Below are positions 38,816 to 51,225 of a stretch of DNA of 64,000 nucleotides, piece after piece. Within the stretch, counting starts at the first letter, position 1, and the number at the start of each line of letters is the position of its first letter. The notes below the pieces were generated by a model, which made no database searches, was not told the DNA's origin, and saw nothing but the letters and a program-made list of their open reading frames with translations. The DNA comes from Prunella strophiata (taxonomy: Eukaryota > Chordata > Aves > Passeriformes > Prunellidae), in NCBI GenBank assembly GCA_036583965.1, contig JAZBQD010000026.1, forward strand, positions 1,736,001 to 1,800,000. The letters run 5' to 3'. Made by a program: the position numbers and the translations under genes.

Positions 38816-41800
38816 CACTGATATCTGGATTACTGCTCAGTCACATCACTCAGACTCAGGGCACAATTTGTCCTGCAGAAAATTCCCTCCTTTCCTGCTC
38901 CCATGCAAAGTGCCCCAAACAGTGCTGCAGAAGAGGGGTCATCACCTGGAGGGAAACCCAGAAACAGCTCCCACAAAAGCAGCAAACCAAAGCAGGCCAT
39001 CAGAACCCAGCCTGGCTTTCTAGTTTTTCATTATTTTCATTCCCCACTGCATTTGGGAGCCAGGAAATTCAGGAAATTCAAACCAAACAAGAATGTAGGG
39101 AAGCACATTCAATTTTCTTCAGAGGCAGACAAAGGCTGCAAAATGTGAGCACAGCACAAGTTACCTCATTAAATATGAAAAAATGCCAATAAAGGACAGC
39201 ATAAATCCCAATTTGGATTCATGACCCTCCTTTTGTTTTTAAAGTCTCTTCAATGTAAGCTGGAAGTCTGGGAAGAAGCACTGCACAGGCTGCATTTGCT
39301 GGGGTTTATATTCCCACACTTCAGAATTCTCCTCCCCATTCCCAGTTGCTCCATTTGGGGTGGGATCAGTCTTTGCTGCTGCTCTGGAGGGATCAGGAAC
39401 ATTTCTGGTTCATTATTGATAGCAAAAGATTCTCTCCTAAAAGAAACAGACACAGAAAACTTCAGGAGATCAGGGCAGGCACAGGTGGACTTTGGAACAG
39501 GAACAAAACAGGCTTCCAGAACTTTTGCAGCTGGTTAATTCCTCTCCCCATCATCAAATGTGATTGTGAAGTCATGCCAGGATGAAATTAGGAACAAGAT
39601 CCTGCAAGGAGACAATTGGAATCAAGTTGGCAAAACCAGCTCTTATTGATAGAAAGTAAAAGCTCCAAACTTGAATTTTTGCCAAAAGGGAAAATTTCTT
39701 TTTTTCCAGAATGATTCTATACTTCAGAGGAATAAAAGAAAGAACTAGTATTGTACTTTTATTTTAAAATCTATGTCCTCAAAAGTGACAGGAAGCATCA
39801 TATGAAACATTTCTAGGGTGAAGTTGAAAGAAGACCTCTTCCCAGAAGTTTGTCACATATGCCTGCAAAGAATGCTTGTTAGAACTTCATTTTAATGAGG
39901 GAATGAAAGGGATTGCAAAGAGACTCAATGAAATTTTAACACAGCTTCAATATTTACATTTGCTGGTGAACATAATTTGCTCACAGAACGATTGGAAATG
40001 TTATAATGACACTTCATATTTCAATATTTTTGTGTGCCACACAGGAATGTGTATACATTTACAAAATCATTTCAATGCATCATCACTGCTTCATGTGTCT
40101 TACAGGGCTGAGAAGATGTGCAGAAACTTAAAAATCAGTAAAATACCAACTTTGATCAATTGAGAGCAGGCACTTGTAAAGTGAGGGACTCATCTTCACA
40201 GGACAGAGAAATGACCATAGCTCTTTCCTGGAAAAGGTGTGGATTATGGGCATAGATTTATTAAATTGCTCAAACTTTTGTAGTTTTTTAGCTGGAAGAG
40301 CCTGTGGAGGGGAAGGTTTGGTCTGGGTTAGATGATGTCTGCAGAGGAAAACTTCTTTCAGGAGGATTTGCAGAAGGCAAATAAGAATGTGCTGGATTTT
40401 TCCAGAAGAAGACATGAAAATCTTCAAGTTTTCAGGCTGGAAAACCCATCCAGAGAATTGGATAAGTGACTTTTTTAGGGAAAAGTGTAAGGTTTGACCC
40501 CAGCCCCTTCAATGCACATCTCAAGGGAGAGAATCCCTTTGTCACCCTGGAGCTGAACTCTGCCAGGACAGACTCAAACCCTGCCCCACAGCAGCTGGGC
40601 CCATTCATTAAAACAGCTGAGGAATTACAGTGAAAGGGCTGGGAGCCCTGAGAACTGAGGGGTGTGTAGAAGAAACTGAAAGTAAGACTGTATGAGAGTA
40701 AAAGACTGAACAAAACCCTAATATATTGCTCTAAAAGTGCCAAGTATCTTAAAAATACTAATTTTGTAAATTGAAGGAACTGGAGGTTTGCATTATTTTG
40801 TTAATTTTGTTAATTATGTGATTGTTTCTGCTGAAATGTGCATTCCTCTGCCAGGTGTGTCAGGATGCCACCCACAACACCAAAATATCAAACCAAAAAT
40901 ATTTTTTGAACTGTGTGGCTGAGTATTTTGTGATGAACTTTGACAAAAGCCCCTGTCAGTGCCAGGCTGAGTGAGGCTGGGGACAGGGAGGGCAGGAATA
41001 TCTGTGAGCACTTTGCACTGCCCATCAGTGCACACACAGCCTTGACTTCTGCTTTGCTCCTTTGTTCCACCTTCCCTCTGAGGACAAGCCAGCAACAGAA
41101 AATCCCCAAGAATGGCTGGCAGGGAGCAGGCAACAACCCTGGCCTTGCTCAGGATTCCCAAAATGCCAGCAGTGTTGAGATGAGTCTGGGGATTCCTGGT
41201 TTTTATACCAGTTTTTGTGCACAGATAAAATACCTGGTGACCACTCAGCAAGAATGGAATGGGTGCAAGGGAATTCCAATTTCTTCCTTCACTCCCACAA
41301 TGTCCTTGCTTGCAGTCTTCTTGCTGGCAATGCTTTTCTGAGGGTGCCTGGAGGCTTTTGTGCAGGCAACAGCAGTTTGTCATTTCAGTATCCAGTCCTG
41401 CCCTTGGAAATTATTAAAATCCAGGACATCTCTGGAATGGGAAATTAAATGTGTTCTCCAACAAACCCCTAAAACTGCTCATGTTGCTGGCAGCTATGTT
41501 AAAACAAGGGTGTTCAAATAAAATTCCTATTTAAAAAATTGAATTGAACTTTTCAATGGAATTAGATTTTCCTGAAATTTTATTAGCTGGCTAGGTTCAT
41601 AAACTACAACAGAAACAAAGCAGGAAAACCAAATCATTCTTTATGAGCTATAAAAAGGTAGCAAAGTGGACCAAAAAAAGGGAATATTGTGAAATATTAA
41701 GTCTACAAAAGGGAGTTTTGTCCTTCTGACAGTAAATGGCTCCTACAGATTCATTCAGGTTATAAGCTCATAAAACATGGAGTAAAATGAGGTCTCAGCT

Positions 41801-42027
41801 AAATTCCAACAGCACTCCCAGCTCCACTCCCAGCCCAGGGCAGGAGGGGATTAAGAAGCCCCCCAAGCCATCCACACCCTGGTGGCACTGGCTTTTCCAG
41901 GATTCACAGGGAATGGCAGAGTGATCCCAGCAAAGTGCTCAGGGAACAGCAGGAAAGCTGAGATCCAGCTTGGCACAGCAAATGTTCCACTGGGGAATGG
42001 AACCAGCCCTGCCCAGCCATGGCTTTG

Positions 42028-42708
42028 TGTCCTGGGCTGTGAGATAAATGTGAGTTCTGTCCCCATCTGTCAGAGCTGGGGCAGGTATCCTCTGTTCCTT
42101 GGGCAGTTTTTTCTTTATCTCTGCCACAGCCAATCCTCCCTCCAGGAGATCTCTGCTGTCCATGGCCACTGAGTGTCCCTGCATGGCTGATCCAATTCCA
42201 TCATCCCACTGGAGATGCTCTGCCCAGGGCAGGAGCCAAGCATTCCTGCCTGGATAGAATCTGACCCTGGCACAGCACAGCAGCCTTTGCCCACTGCTGC
42301 ATTCCCAGAGGAGCAGCTTTCTTCTCCTCTGCATTCCCAGAGGGAGAGCAGGCCCATCTGCAGCAGCCCTGGAGCTGCAGAGGAAAACTCCCCCCTTGTG
42401 CAGGATCCCTGCTCCAGCAGAACCAGCCCTGGCACTGCAGGAGGGCTGCACCACCATGGCATGGGACTGTGCCACCACCCTGACACACAGGGCTCAGCTC
42501 ACATTCTGACTCTGGCAGGGTTGTTTTGTATTACTGCATTTGTATTTTAATTTCCCTAATAAAGAACTGTTATTCCTGCTCCCATATCTTTGCCTGAGAG
42601 CCCCTTAATTTCAAAATTATAATAATTCAGAGGGAGGGGGTTTACATTTTCCATTTCAAGGGAGGCTCCTGCCTTCCTCAGCAGACACCTGGTTTTTCAA
42701 ACCAAGAC
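42028..42708 (+). mobile_element. Solo LTR-like element, copy 1 (endogenous retrovirus)
   Basis: It is a 681-bp unit that reappears inverted at 45,084-45,820. In this orientation it has aataaagaactgttattcct followed by a 3' part ending gcagacacctgg and caaaccaagac, a layout typical of an LTR U3-R-U5. It lacks a segment of about 31 bp that is present in the other copy. No retroviral coding region is recognised next to it. Confidence 0.7.
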
Positions 42709-45083
42709 CCCCCACCCACACATCCCAACTCATTTGGGCCTGGATGTTCCCTGGCTGGAGCCAGGCTTGGCCAAGGAGCTCCACCTGGTACATCCCTGCA
42801 CATCCCAAGCTCTGTCACACACCAAGACACTCCCCATGATCTAAAGGTTCCTCCTGGCCTTGAAGGTCGCAAAAAAGCAAATAAATCTTGGCTGACTTCA
42901 AAGATTTTTCTTCTGCCCCTTGCAAGATTAAATCCTAAGTGATTATTTTGCCTTCCCTCCTCCTGCATTTTGAGTTTAAAACCATTTTGTTCACCTGCTC
43001 TCCTCCAAGTGCCACTCAGTAATTCAAACCACACTGCTCTCCAGAACAGGCTGCATTCCAGAGCAGAGAAACATACCCAGTTTTCTGAAAGGAATTTTGT
43101 AGAGAAGAATGCTCCAGTCTGAAAAGCACTGAAAAAATAGATTTTCAAAGACTTAATTGCAACTACTCTTGAAGGGCAATACCAATTCACTGCCACCCTC
43201 AGTGCACACACTGCTCATCCCTCCAGGATCACAGGCTGGAAACTCTCAGCTGCTGCTCAGCAGGTGACTCCATTGCACTGGGAGCTTATGGGAATATACT
43301 AAATATATACAGCTGCTTCTATTTATCAGCTTGGTTCCATGGCTCTGGACTTACTCAGCAAAATACTCCAAACAATGGCTTTGCCTTTGGGAATTGGTTG
43401 CCATAAACAAACCAAAGAGAAATGAAACAGTCTGAGGTCAGGCAGTCCTTTGACCAGGGCACAGGATTCAAATGTGTCTAAAATAACTCCATGTCCCTAA
43501 ATAACCAAGAGCATCTCTGAAGCAACGTTTCAAGTGTTTGGAAATTAAGTGAGAGGCCTCTAGTGGAATCTATGGATTATGGAAGAGGATAAGTGGTCAT
43601 TCAGCAAGGTTTACATCCTCTTATCTATAGGACTCTATGGTGGAGATAGTTATAAGCTTCTTGCTGTCCCCTCATTAATAATATCATTAATGCTAATACA
43701 GATTAATACTTTTACCAGAACAATCTTCCAGAACAGTTTGATTGTGTTTGAAGAGTAATTTCAAGCCAAGCCCTCCTTTTCCCTGATCCTGTGAGAGGTT
43801 CTGACTCTGCACCAGCTCCACCTGCAGCTTTCCAGGAGCAAATCTGGGAAGAGGAAAGCTGGCAGGGCAGAAGAGGTCCAGACCCATTGCTGGTGTCTGT
43901 TCCTGCCCAGTAAATGCATTTATAATTCCAGATAATGACACAATTGCATGGGGGCTGTGGTGGGAAGGGTGGCTGTGAAATAACCTCTCCAAAGAGTGCA
44001 TGGAACATTGTCCTGCTGAAGCTGAGGGTCAGGCTGCCCTAACTCCCAACATTTGTGCATGTTCAGCAGTGACTCATGAAATTATGAGCCAGGGCTGGTG
44101 ACCTGCAGGAGCCAAAAAAGAGCTGAGCATTTGTGTGGGTAATTAGAACGTCCACATTTAGAAGGGGTCACAGAAATACAGTATTAGAGGAGAAATACAA
44201 ATCCATTGGGATTCAAAGTCAGAAAACATGAGAAAAAATTCCCAGAAGTTGCTTATTATATTTTTATGCTATTGGCAACTTTTTGCACCTTTCCCTGAAA
44301 CCTGTGGTCCTGGAAAATGCTGAGTATTAAATGTAGCAGCAGCTGGGACAAGGAGTTCTTTTGGACAGGTTTGAATCCTGTGTTCCCATGTAACAGGCAA
44401 CTTGAAAATCCTCATTGTGGACTGAGAACTAAAAGTTCTCACCTACATGTCCTGACAGTGAAGAAAGAGCTTCCTCAGAAGCATCAGTGCTTCACTGTGT
44501 GCAGTGGGAAGTGTCTGTACAACCTGGAATAATCCAGACCCATCCCAGGGCCCTGCTCTGGAACACTCAAGGAGCAGTTGCAGAACTCCAGCACCATGCA
44601 CTCCCTTTTCCCTCTGTTCCCACATGGATCACACAAGGTTCTCAGAAGCTGACTCCTTCAAACCAGAGGCCACCATTTGCTCATGGAAGAGCACCTGGAA
44701 GAGCAGAGGCAGGAGCACTGGGAATGCATCCTTGCTGACATGAATCCCACCCCTAAGGCTCCTTCTCTGATTAAATTCTTTCATCCCTTGTGTTGAAATC
44801 AAGCAGACAAATGGAAGAGCTGCACTGAGGAGAAAATCTCATCTGCACAGGGAATCACTCACAAAGCTATTTAAATATCATCTGCTCTGGCATTCCTAGA
44901 GCTTGGTGCCAGCTCAGGATTGTTTCTCTGGGGCACAGCTCAGATTTGCTCTCAAAATACAGGTAAGCAATCAGGGAATGGCTGGGGACAGAGGGGCCCC
45001 TAAAGATCATCTGGTTCCATGGCAGGGATGACACCCAAATCCAGACATAGTCCTGCTGTTCCAAGATTTCCCTGCCTCTCCTG
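42709..45083. other. Spacer between the inverted LTR copies
   Basis: 2.4 kb without recognisable retroviral or host coding sequence. A short CR1-like phrase (ctaaagatcatctggttcca) occurs at about 45,000-45,020. Confidence 0.5.
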
Positions 45084-45820
45084 TGTCCAGCTTTGAAAAG
45101 CCAGGTGTCTGCTGAGGAAGGCAGGAGCCTCTCTTGAAATGGAAAATGTAAACCCCCTCCCTCTGAATTATTATAATTTTGAAATTAAGGGGCTCTCAGG
45201 CAATGATATGAGAACAGGAATAACAGTTCTTTATTAGGAAAATTAAAATACAAATATAATAGTACAAACAAAAAAACCCAAACCACTGCCAGAGTCAGAA
45301 TGTGAGCTGAGCCCTGTGTGTCAGGGTGGTGGCACAGTCCCATGCCATGGTGGTGCAGCCCTCCTGCAGTGCCAGGGCTGGTTCTGCTGCAGCAGGGATC
45401 CTGCACAAGGGGGGAGTTTTCCTCTGCAGCTCCAGGGCTGCTGCAGATGGGCCTGCTCTCCCTCTGGCAATGCAGAGGAGAAGAAAGCTGCTCCTCTGGG
45501 AATGCAGCAGTGGGCAAAGGCTGCTGTGCTGTTCCAGGCTCAGATTCTATCCAGGCAGGAATGCTTGGCTCCTGCCCTGGGCAGAGCATCTCCAGTGGGA
45601 TGATGGAATTTGATCAGCCATGCAGGGACACTCAGTGGCCATGGACAGAAGATAATTAATAATTAATGGCCCATTAACAGAAGAGATCTCCTGGAGGGAG
45701 GATTGGCTGTGGCAGAGATAAAGAAAACTGCCCAATGAACAGCAGATAACTGCCCCAGCTCTGACAGATGGGGACAGAACACACACCCCCAATAACATCT
45801 TGCATTTCCAGCCTAAGACA
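45084..45820 (-). mobile_element. Solo LTR-like element, copy 2 (endogenous retrovirus)
   Basis: Near-identical inverted partner of 42,028-42,708. On the + strand it starts tgtccag and ends ctaagaca, giving TG...CA termini, and is bounded on both sides by cctg (45,080-45,083 and 45,821-45,824), a possible 4-bp target duplication. That fits a solo LTR of 737 bp in minus orientation. Confidence 0.7.
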
Positions 45821-46156
45821 CCTGGGACCCAGGGCTTCCTCCTGAGGGATTTGCTGGTTCCCACACCCAAAGGCTGGTAGAGAAGGCAGTTCTGGGGACA
45901 TTTCATTATCACAGCCATTTTGTTAATTCTCCCAAGAAGCTGACTATTAATTTGGCAGCTTCCCAGGAATATTGATGCAGGAACTACCAAAACTGCAAGG
46001 TACTGTGCTCTACAAATCAGCTTCTTGATGGGTTTTGAGTTTTCATCTTTTCCAGAGGACAAGAAGCCATCAAGGAAATTGCTGTGATTAATGTTTCATA
46101 CACAGCATTTTGAACAAGGGGTCAATACATGTCACCAACAAATCTCTATCCCATGG

Positions 46157-46396
46157 AATCACAGAATCTCCTGGGTTGGAAGGGACCCACCAGGATCACC
46201 CAGCCCAGCTCCTGTCCCTGCCCAGACCCCCCAACAATCCCACCCTGGGCATCCCTGGCAGAGCTGTCCAAACCCTCCTGGAGCTCTGGCAGCCTCAGGG
46301 GCTGTGCCCATTCCCTGGGGAGCCTGGGCAGTGCCAGCATCCCTCTGGGGGAAGAACCTTTCCTGAGATGCAACCTGAGCCTGCCCTGGCCCAGCC
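46157..46396 (-). mobile_element. CR1 LINE 3' end fragment
   Basis: The + strand reads aatcacagaatctcctgggt, tggaagggaccc, then the CR1 reverse-complement text (gagctctggcagcc, ttcctgagatgcaacctgag). It is antisense on this strand and truncated. Confidence 0.85.
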
Positions 46397-49300
46397 TGGG
46401 TCAGGGAATGGTGGGAACAGCACCCATGGGGGGTTCAGGGGTCTTTTAGGCAGCACACACAGTGTGGTAATTCAGTCTCCGAAACTGCTCATATTGCCTT
46501 CATTAAAGAGTGGTTCCTGAGGGTTTTTTCTGACTTAAAATACCTTTGAAAAGAACAAATTCACTGGGCTAAAATAGACTTAATGGCCTCTGTTAAGTCT
46601 GCAAGAAGTGGAGACCTGATTTGCTCTTACATCACTGTAAATCAGTATGAGCCACCAGAGAGTTTGCTCACACAAGAAAAGGGAACCAGACCCTCATTTT
46701 AGGTTCTCCTGACCATTTGTGACCCCTGTTTTCGAGACCAACAATACACAGCCTGGTTTCAGGCATTCTAATCGACCAAGGCTTTTATTTTTTATGTTAA
46801 TTTATTCAGCACTCATAAAGTCTTCCTGTGGTTAATTAGAGAACTCACTGGAGCCTGTCTAAAGATTTTATAAATATGAACACATTATCTCTTATTGTAT
46901 CTCCTTTCCCTGCCTATTAATCTCACAACAATTAAAGTAAATGTTTCTTCAAGAAAAAAGCTTCTAGGAAACTCCATGCTAAAAGGCAACAATTATTCCC
47001 AAGTTCATTCTTAAGGGATAGAAGAACCCAAAATGCTACAAAACCAAAGAAAAAGTGGTAGAGAGAGAACATGTTGGAGAACAAGCTGCTCATTTTATAC
47101 CAGGATGTGATGTTACACCAGTATGAACATCAGCTGTAACTGGAAAGAGATTAAATCCCACCTTGGGTAAATGCTTTGACCATCTCATGACACTGAGGAG
47201 CTCCTTTAACTTTGTTCCTTGAATACCCAAGGTCTAAGTAAGCAGAACAGATCCTGGAAAAACTGGAACCAAAATAATTCATGGCTTTTCCTGGAGATAA
47301 ATTTGATTCTCCAGTAACTCAGCTCGAGTGAGAAAAAGGTCAAGTTCAAAGAGCTTCCACACCTTGAAACAGAATAAAAAAATCAAGGGAATTTTTGGGT
47401 AGGTAAATATCTCTGCATATAAATATCTCTGCATATCCTGCACTGGCCCTGAGACCTTCAAAGGCTCGTGGCTGAGGAAATGCTCTGCAAAACAAATCAA
47501 TCCCTGCTGGACCAAATCAATCCTGGCTGAAGCTTCAGGGAGGATCCCATGCTATGGACCAGCAAGAATGCTGCTGATAGGAATTGAAATATTTCTGAGA
47601 GACTCCAAAAGTTATTGGAGGCCCCTCTCCAAAAATTGGCACAGGCATTCTGAGGGATGGTTCTTTACCAGCACATTCTGTGGCATGCTTGAAGGAGGTG
47701 TTTGGGACAGGAACAGGGGAGGGAATATGCAAAAGAGCCATTATCAACATTTACTTGCTCTTCCACGATTCAGTGGAGCAGCACAAAGTAAATTTAGCTC
47801 TGAGAAAAGGCTTCATGCAGAATCCTGCAGAACTCAGCTCCTCTCAACAATATTGAAGGTCAAACTCAGGAATCAAGAACTCTTGTCTTAGTGAGGATAA
47901 AGATCAAATATAACTAATATTTATTCTCTGGAACATAATCACAGACAGTGGTTGACTTCATTAAACAACTTCTCTGGTCAATTCTGATTTTGTGCATTTA
48001 AATAATTCCACAGACGACTCAAATGGATTCAAGAGAAATGGCCCTGAAAATTGAAATTGCTGCCTTGTGTAACTGAACGTTGCTTTTGCAAATTCCCCTG
48101 TGGTTTACATGGAGACAGAATCTTTCAGCACTTCCTCATCTCAGCTGCTGAATATTGGGATTTGTTCAAACACTGCTGGGCTCCACTTTACCAACACCAT
48201 TGAAAGGCAGAATTCTTGCATAATCCTGTCTATCCATAGAAGGCTTCACCTCACTGGGGAAGGGACTTTATTCATCTCAAATCACCACATTTACAACGAG
48301 GATGGATGAAAACACATCCAAAAAGAGAACCCCCACTTCTCTCCTTGATTTTTTGCAGGTGTATTTCATTTACCTGATCAGTGCAAAGCATGCAGTTGGC
48401 TGGCAACCTGCTCAAGCTCATTTTTCCCCAGTGCAGAATGAAGATTTCTACAACACAAACAGTCCTGTTAATTCTGGGAGCTGGGCTAGATTAGATTAGA
48501 TTTAAAGTCTTGGAAAAGAAAATGAGCTTCAGCCACAATCTTGACAGCAAAATAACAATGTCTAAGTTTATGTCGGCTGTTCAGAGCCCACAAAATAAAC
48601 ACTGGCCTAATAATCTCATTAGGAACTAATTCCATGGGCTGGCCATTCCAGGGATGACCTCACTGATAAACAATCCCAAGTATTTATTGCCTGCTTGGAC
48701 TGTACACTGCAAATATCAGATGAGAAAGGAAAAGGATAGGTTTGAATTACAGTGCATAAGTAAGTTCTACTGCTGTAATCCTACTTCTCTGCTATTTTTA
48801 TAATCACAGGAGTGTTCTATTTCATTTTCCCCAAGGTGAATGGCACAAAGGCATATGGAATAAAATGAGTTTGCCTTCTTTAGGAGTATTTTATCATCTT
48901 ACTTTACCAGACGAATAATGCAAATTTCTTATCTCCTGCATGGCAAATCTTTGTAGCCTTTATTCTACATTGTTGTGGATGTAGCCATACACACAATCTC
49001 ATACATACAAATTTAAACAGTGATTTTGAACAGTACTTTGAAGACCCAAAGAGCAAAAAAAAAAAATTAGGTGGGTTATGTAAAAATAGTCCTGATTACA
49101 AAGGCAAACAGCAACATTACCATAAGGGCAACATTCACTCGGAATGTGCATTTATATTAACTCTTTTTAATAGATATTTCCTCCCATTTGCTTTCATTTC
49201 GGGAGCTGAATTTAAATTTGTTCTCTGTATTTGCTCACAGAATAAAAGTTTGTCAGAATTGTCACTCACTCTGTTACCCCTCAAGAGAAAAACTGGAGTC

Positions 49301-49647
49301 ATTATTGAACCAAGTGCTGATCTGGAACCAATAATTCTTTTTTTAAAATTTATTTATCCCTACCTAGCTAATAAATCATTACAGAAACAAACCCAGATTC
49401 AGAATATCCATCTAAACAATTAAAGAGATTTGTTTCAGTGAGAAGACAGTGAATGCAGTTCTGGGATGGGAAACTGTATCCCCAAATCTGTCACTGCAGC
49501 AGGAGCATTGGCAAGCCTGGGGAGGGAGTGAGTGTTTTTGACAAGGCACAGTCCCAGCAGAGAGGGCTGAATGTTCCTGGGGTTCCATGGCCAAAGGGAA
49601 CCTCTCTGCTCCCAAAACCCTTGGCATGTGCAGCCAGTGGCACACAG

Positions 49648-49720
49648 CAGGAATGAGCAGGGAGAGGAATGACCAGAGGAAGGAATGAGCAGGCAGGAAT
49701 GAGCAGAGGAAGGAATGAGC
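49648..49720 (+). repeat. GA-rich minisatellite
   Basis: Imperfect repeats of caggaatgagcag and gaggaaggaatgagc, roughly 15-30 bp units. Confidence 0.8.
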
Positions 49721-50079
49721 TTTTGTCCCCCGACACCCCAGTGACATCCCCAGCCCCAGGAAGCTCAGGAGCAGCCCTGCAATAGCTCCAGCTCTGGAGA
49801 ACAAAGCAAATCTCTGCCAAATATAATCCCCAGTGCCGACCTGAACCCTCTTTTCATCCCGATGAGCAAATTCTGCTGCTTCTTGCCCCGGGGCAATCCC
49901 TGTGTGCAGGGAACTTCATCCAGGGAAACCCCAGCTCCTGCTCCAAAGGTGCCTGGCTACTATTTCCAAAATAATTACACTTAGCACTTGTTATTTTTAG
50001 GGCATCGAGGAGAAAAACATGTATTAACTTGAAGCAAAGCAGCATTTATTAAGTGCTCTGCACCTGGGCTAGGCTGTCG

Positions 50080-50330
50080 GGAAGGCTCGGGACAGGTTTG
50101 AAGGAGGGATCCTCCTTGTCCCGGTGCCCTGGCTGCGGGGATGCCGCAGTGCTGCCCGGGGAGCTGCAGGAACGCCGGTCTCCCAGGGACATCCAGCGGT
50201 GGCACCGGGAAAGTCAGAGCCATGCGCTCAGATGCTGCCACGCACAGCCCGGAGAGCTCCCGAGGGATGCGGGATGCCTTCGCCATGGAGATGCGACAGG
50301 CAGAGCTCTGCAAACCGCAGCGTGCATAGA
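50080..50330. other. CpG-rich patch
   Basis: About 250 bp noticeably richer in CpG and GC than its surroundings (for example ggatgcgggatgccttcgcc). It could be a small CpG island or a decayed GC-rich element. No promoter or exon can be assigned. Confidence 0.4.
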
Positions 50331-50468
50331 GCAAAGATAAAAAATAAAAATAAATCCAAGTAGAAAGCCCAGGAGCAGCTTTGAGAAGAGGCACCCAGGG
50401 GCTCTGGGCACCCAGGAACATCCAGTACCCAGTGCAGTGAAAGCTGCCCAAATTCCGGGCTAGATTTG

Positions 50469-50764
50469 TGTCACCCTGTTCTTCTAAAGTTCTCCTAAGC
50501 CTTCTGATGTTTACATTTTTGTAATGGAGTTTCTCACACATTTTCATGTAAAATGTTTGTTTGTTTCATGTTTGTTTTGCATTCTTTCTGGAGTCAGAAA
50601 AAATTGACTGACTGTCACTTTGACCAGTGTGGTTGGAGAGGTGGCAACTTCCCCTTCCAATCCCTGGCTGTTTATGAAATTCTATAAATATCAGAGTCAG
50701 AAATTAAATCTTCCCCTTTTTTGCCTTGCGTGCACGTGTGGTTCATTCGTGTCACAGTGTGAGT
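50469..50764 (+). mobile_element. Possible short LTR-like insertion
   Basis: A 296-bp block beginning tgtcaccctg is bounded by gatttg on both sides (50,463-50,468 and 50,765-50,770), a 6-bp direct repeat of the length class II retroviral integrases make. It contains tataaata (50,683) and attaaa (50,703). It does not end in CA, so the assignment is tentative. Confidence 0.3.
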
Positions 50765-50890
50765 GATTTGCATGTTTGATTTCATTGATGCTGTTTGCAT
50801 CACCCCATGGAGGCTCCCTGACAAGTGCTAGGGCACCCTTTGAGGCTGTGCTTCCTCCTCCTCAGCCCCTGAGGAGCTGAGGAATTCAGA

Positions 50891-51225
50891 GAATCACAGA
50901 ATAATGAGGTTGGAAGAGACCTCTAAGATCATCAAGTCCAACCCATGTCCTAACACCTCAACTCAGAATCCAGACTATAGCACCGAGTGCCATGTCCCAG
51001 CCTTTTTTTAAACACATCCAGAGATGGTGATTCCACCATTCCATTCCAGTTCTTTATTATTCTTTTGGTGAAAAAAATTTTCCTAATATCCAACCTATTC
51101 CCTGACATAGCTTGAGACTGTGTCCTTGTGGTTCTGTCAGCAGCTGCCAGGTGGAAGAGACTGACCCCACCTGTCCACAACCTCCCTTCAAGGAGTTGTA
51201 GAGAGACAATGTGGCCTCTCCCTGG
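50891..51225 (-). mobile_element. CR1 LINE 3' end fragment
   Basis: gaatcacagaat, then ggttggaagagacctctaag, cctaatatccaacc and agttgtagagagacaatg on the + strand are reverse-complement CR1 signatures. The sense strand is minus. Confidence 0.88.

Larger units (their letters stand above)
32916..42027. other. Intergenic stretch, no gene recognised
   Basis: It contains a T25 run (33,673-33,697), a CpG-dense patch (34,027-34,085), an A-rich run (36,952-36,999) and a G-poor repeat-like block (38,555-38,815). I see no exon-like open frame with recognisable homology. Confidence 0.6.
45821..50468. other. Intergenic stretch, no gene recognised
   Basis: It contains a CR1 fragment (46,157-46,396), a GA-rich minisatellite (49,648-49,720) and a CpG-rich patch (50,080-50,330). 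Nothing else was identified. Confidence 0.6.

Noticed and set aside
40814..41383. 189-codon minus-strand open frame
   Set aside because: Residue content looks random and overlapping frames are equally open. No domain recognised.
42115..45659. Matching Cys/Gly-rich open frames at 42.1-42.5 kb and 45.3-45.7 kb as a duplicated protein gene
   Set aside because: They are the same stretch inside two LTR copies. Several frames are open at once, so shared DNA rather than coding selection explains the match.
49981..50547. 188-codon minus-strand open frame over the CpG-rich patch
   Set aside because: CpG and GC richness removes stops. No domain recognised and no start context or exon structure.
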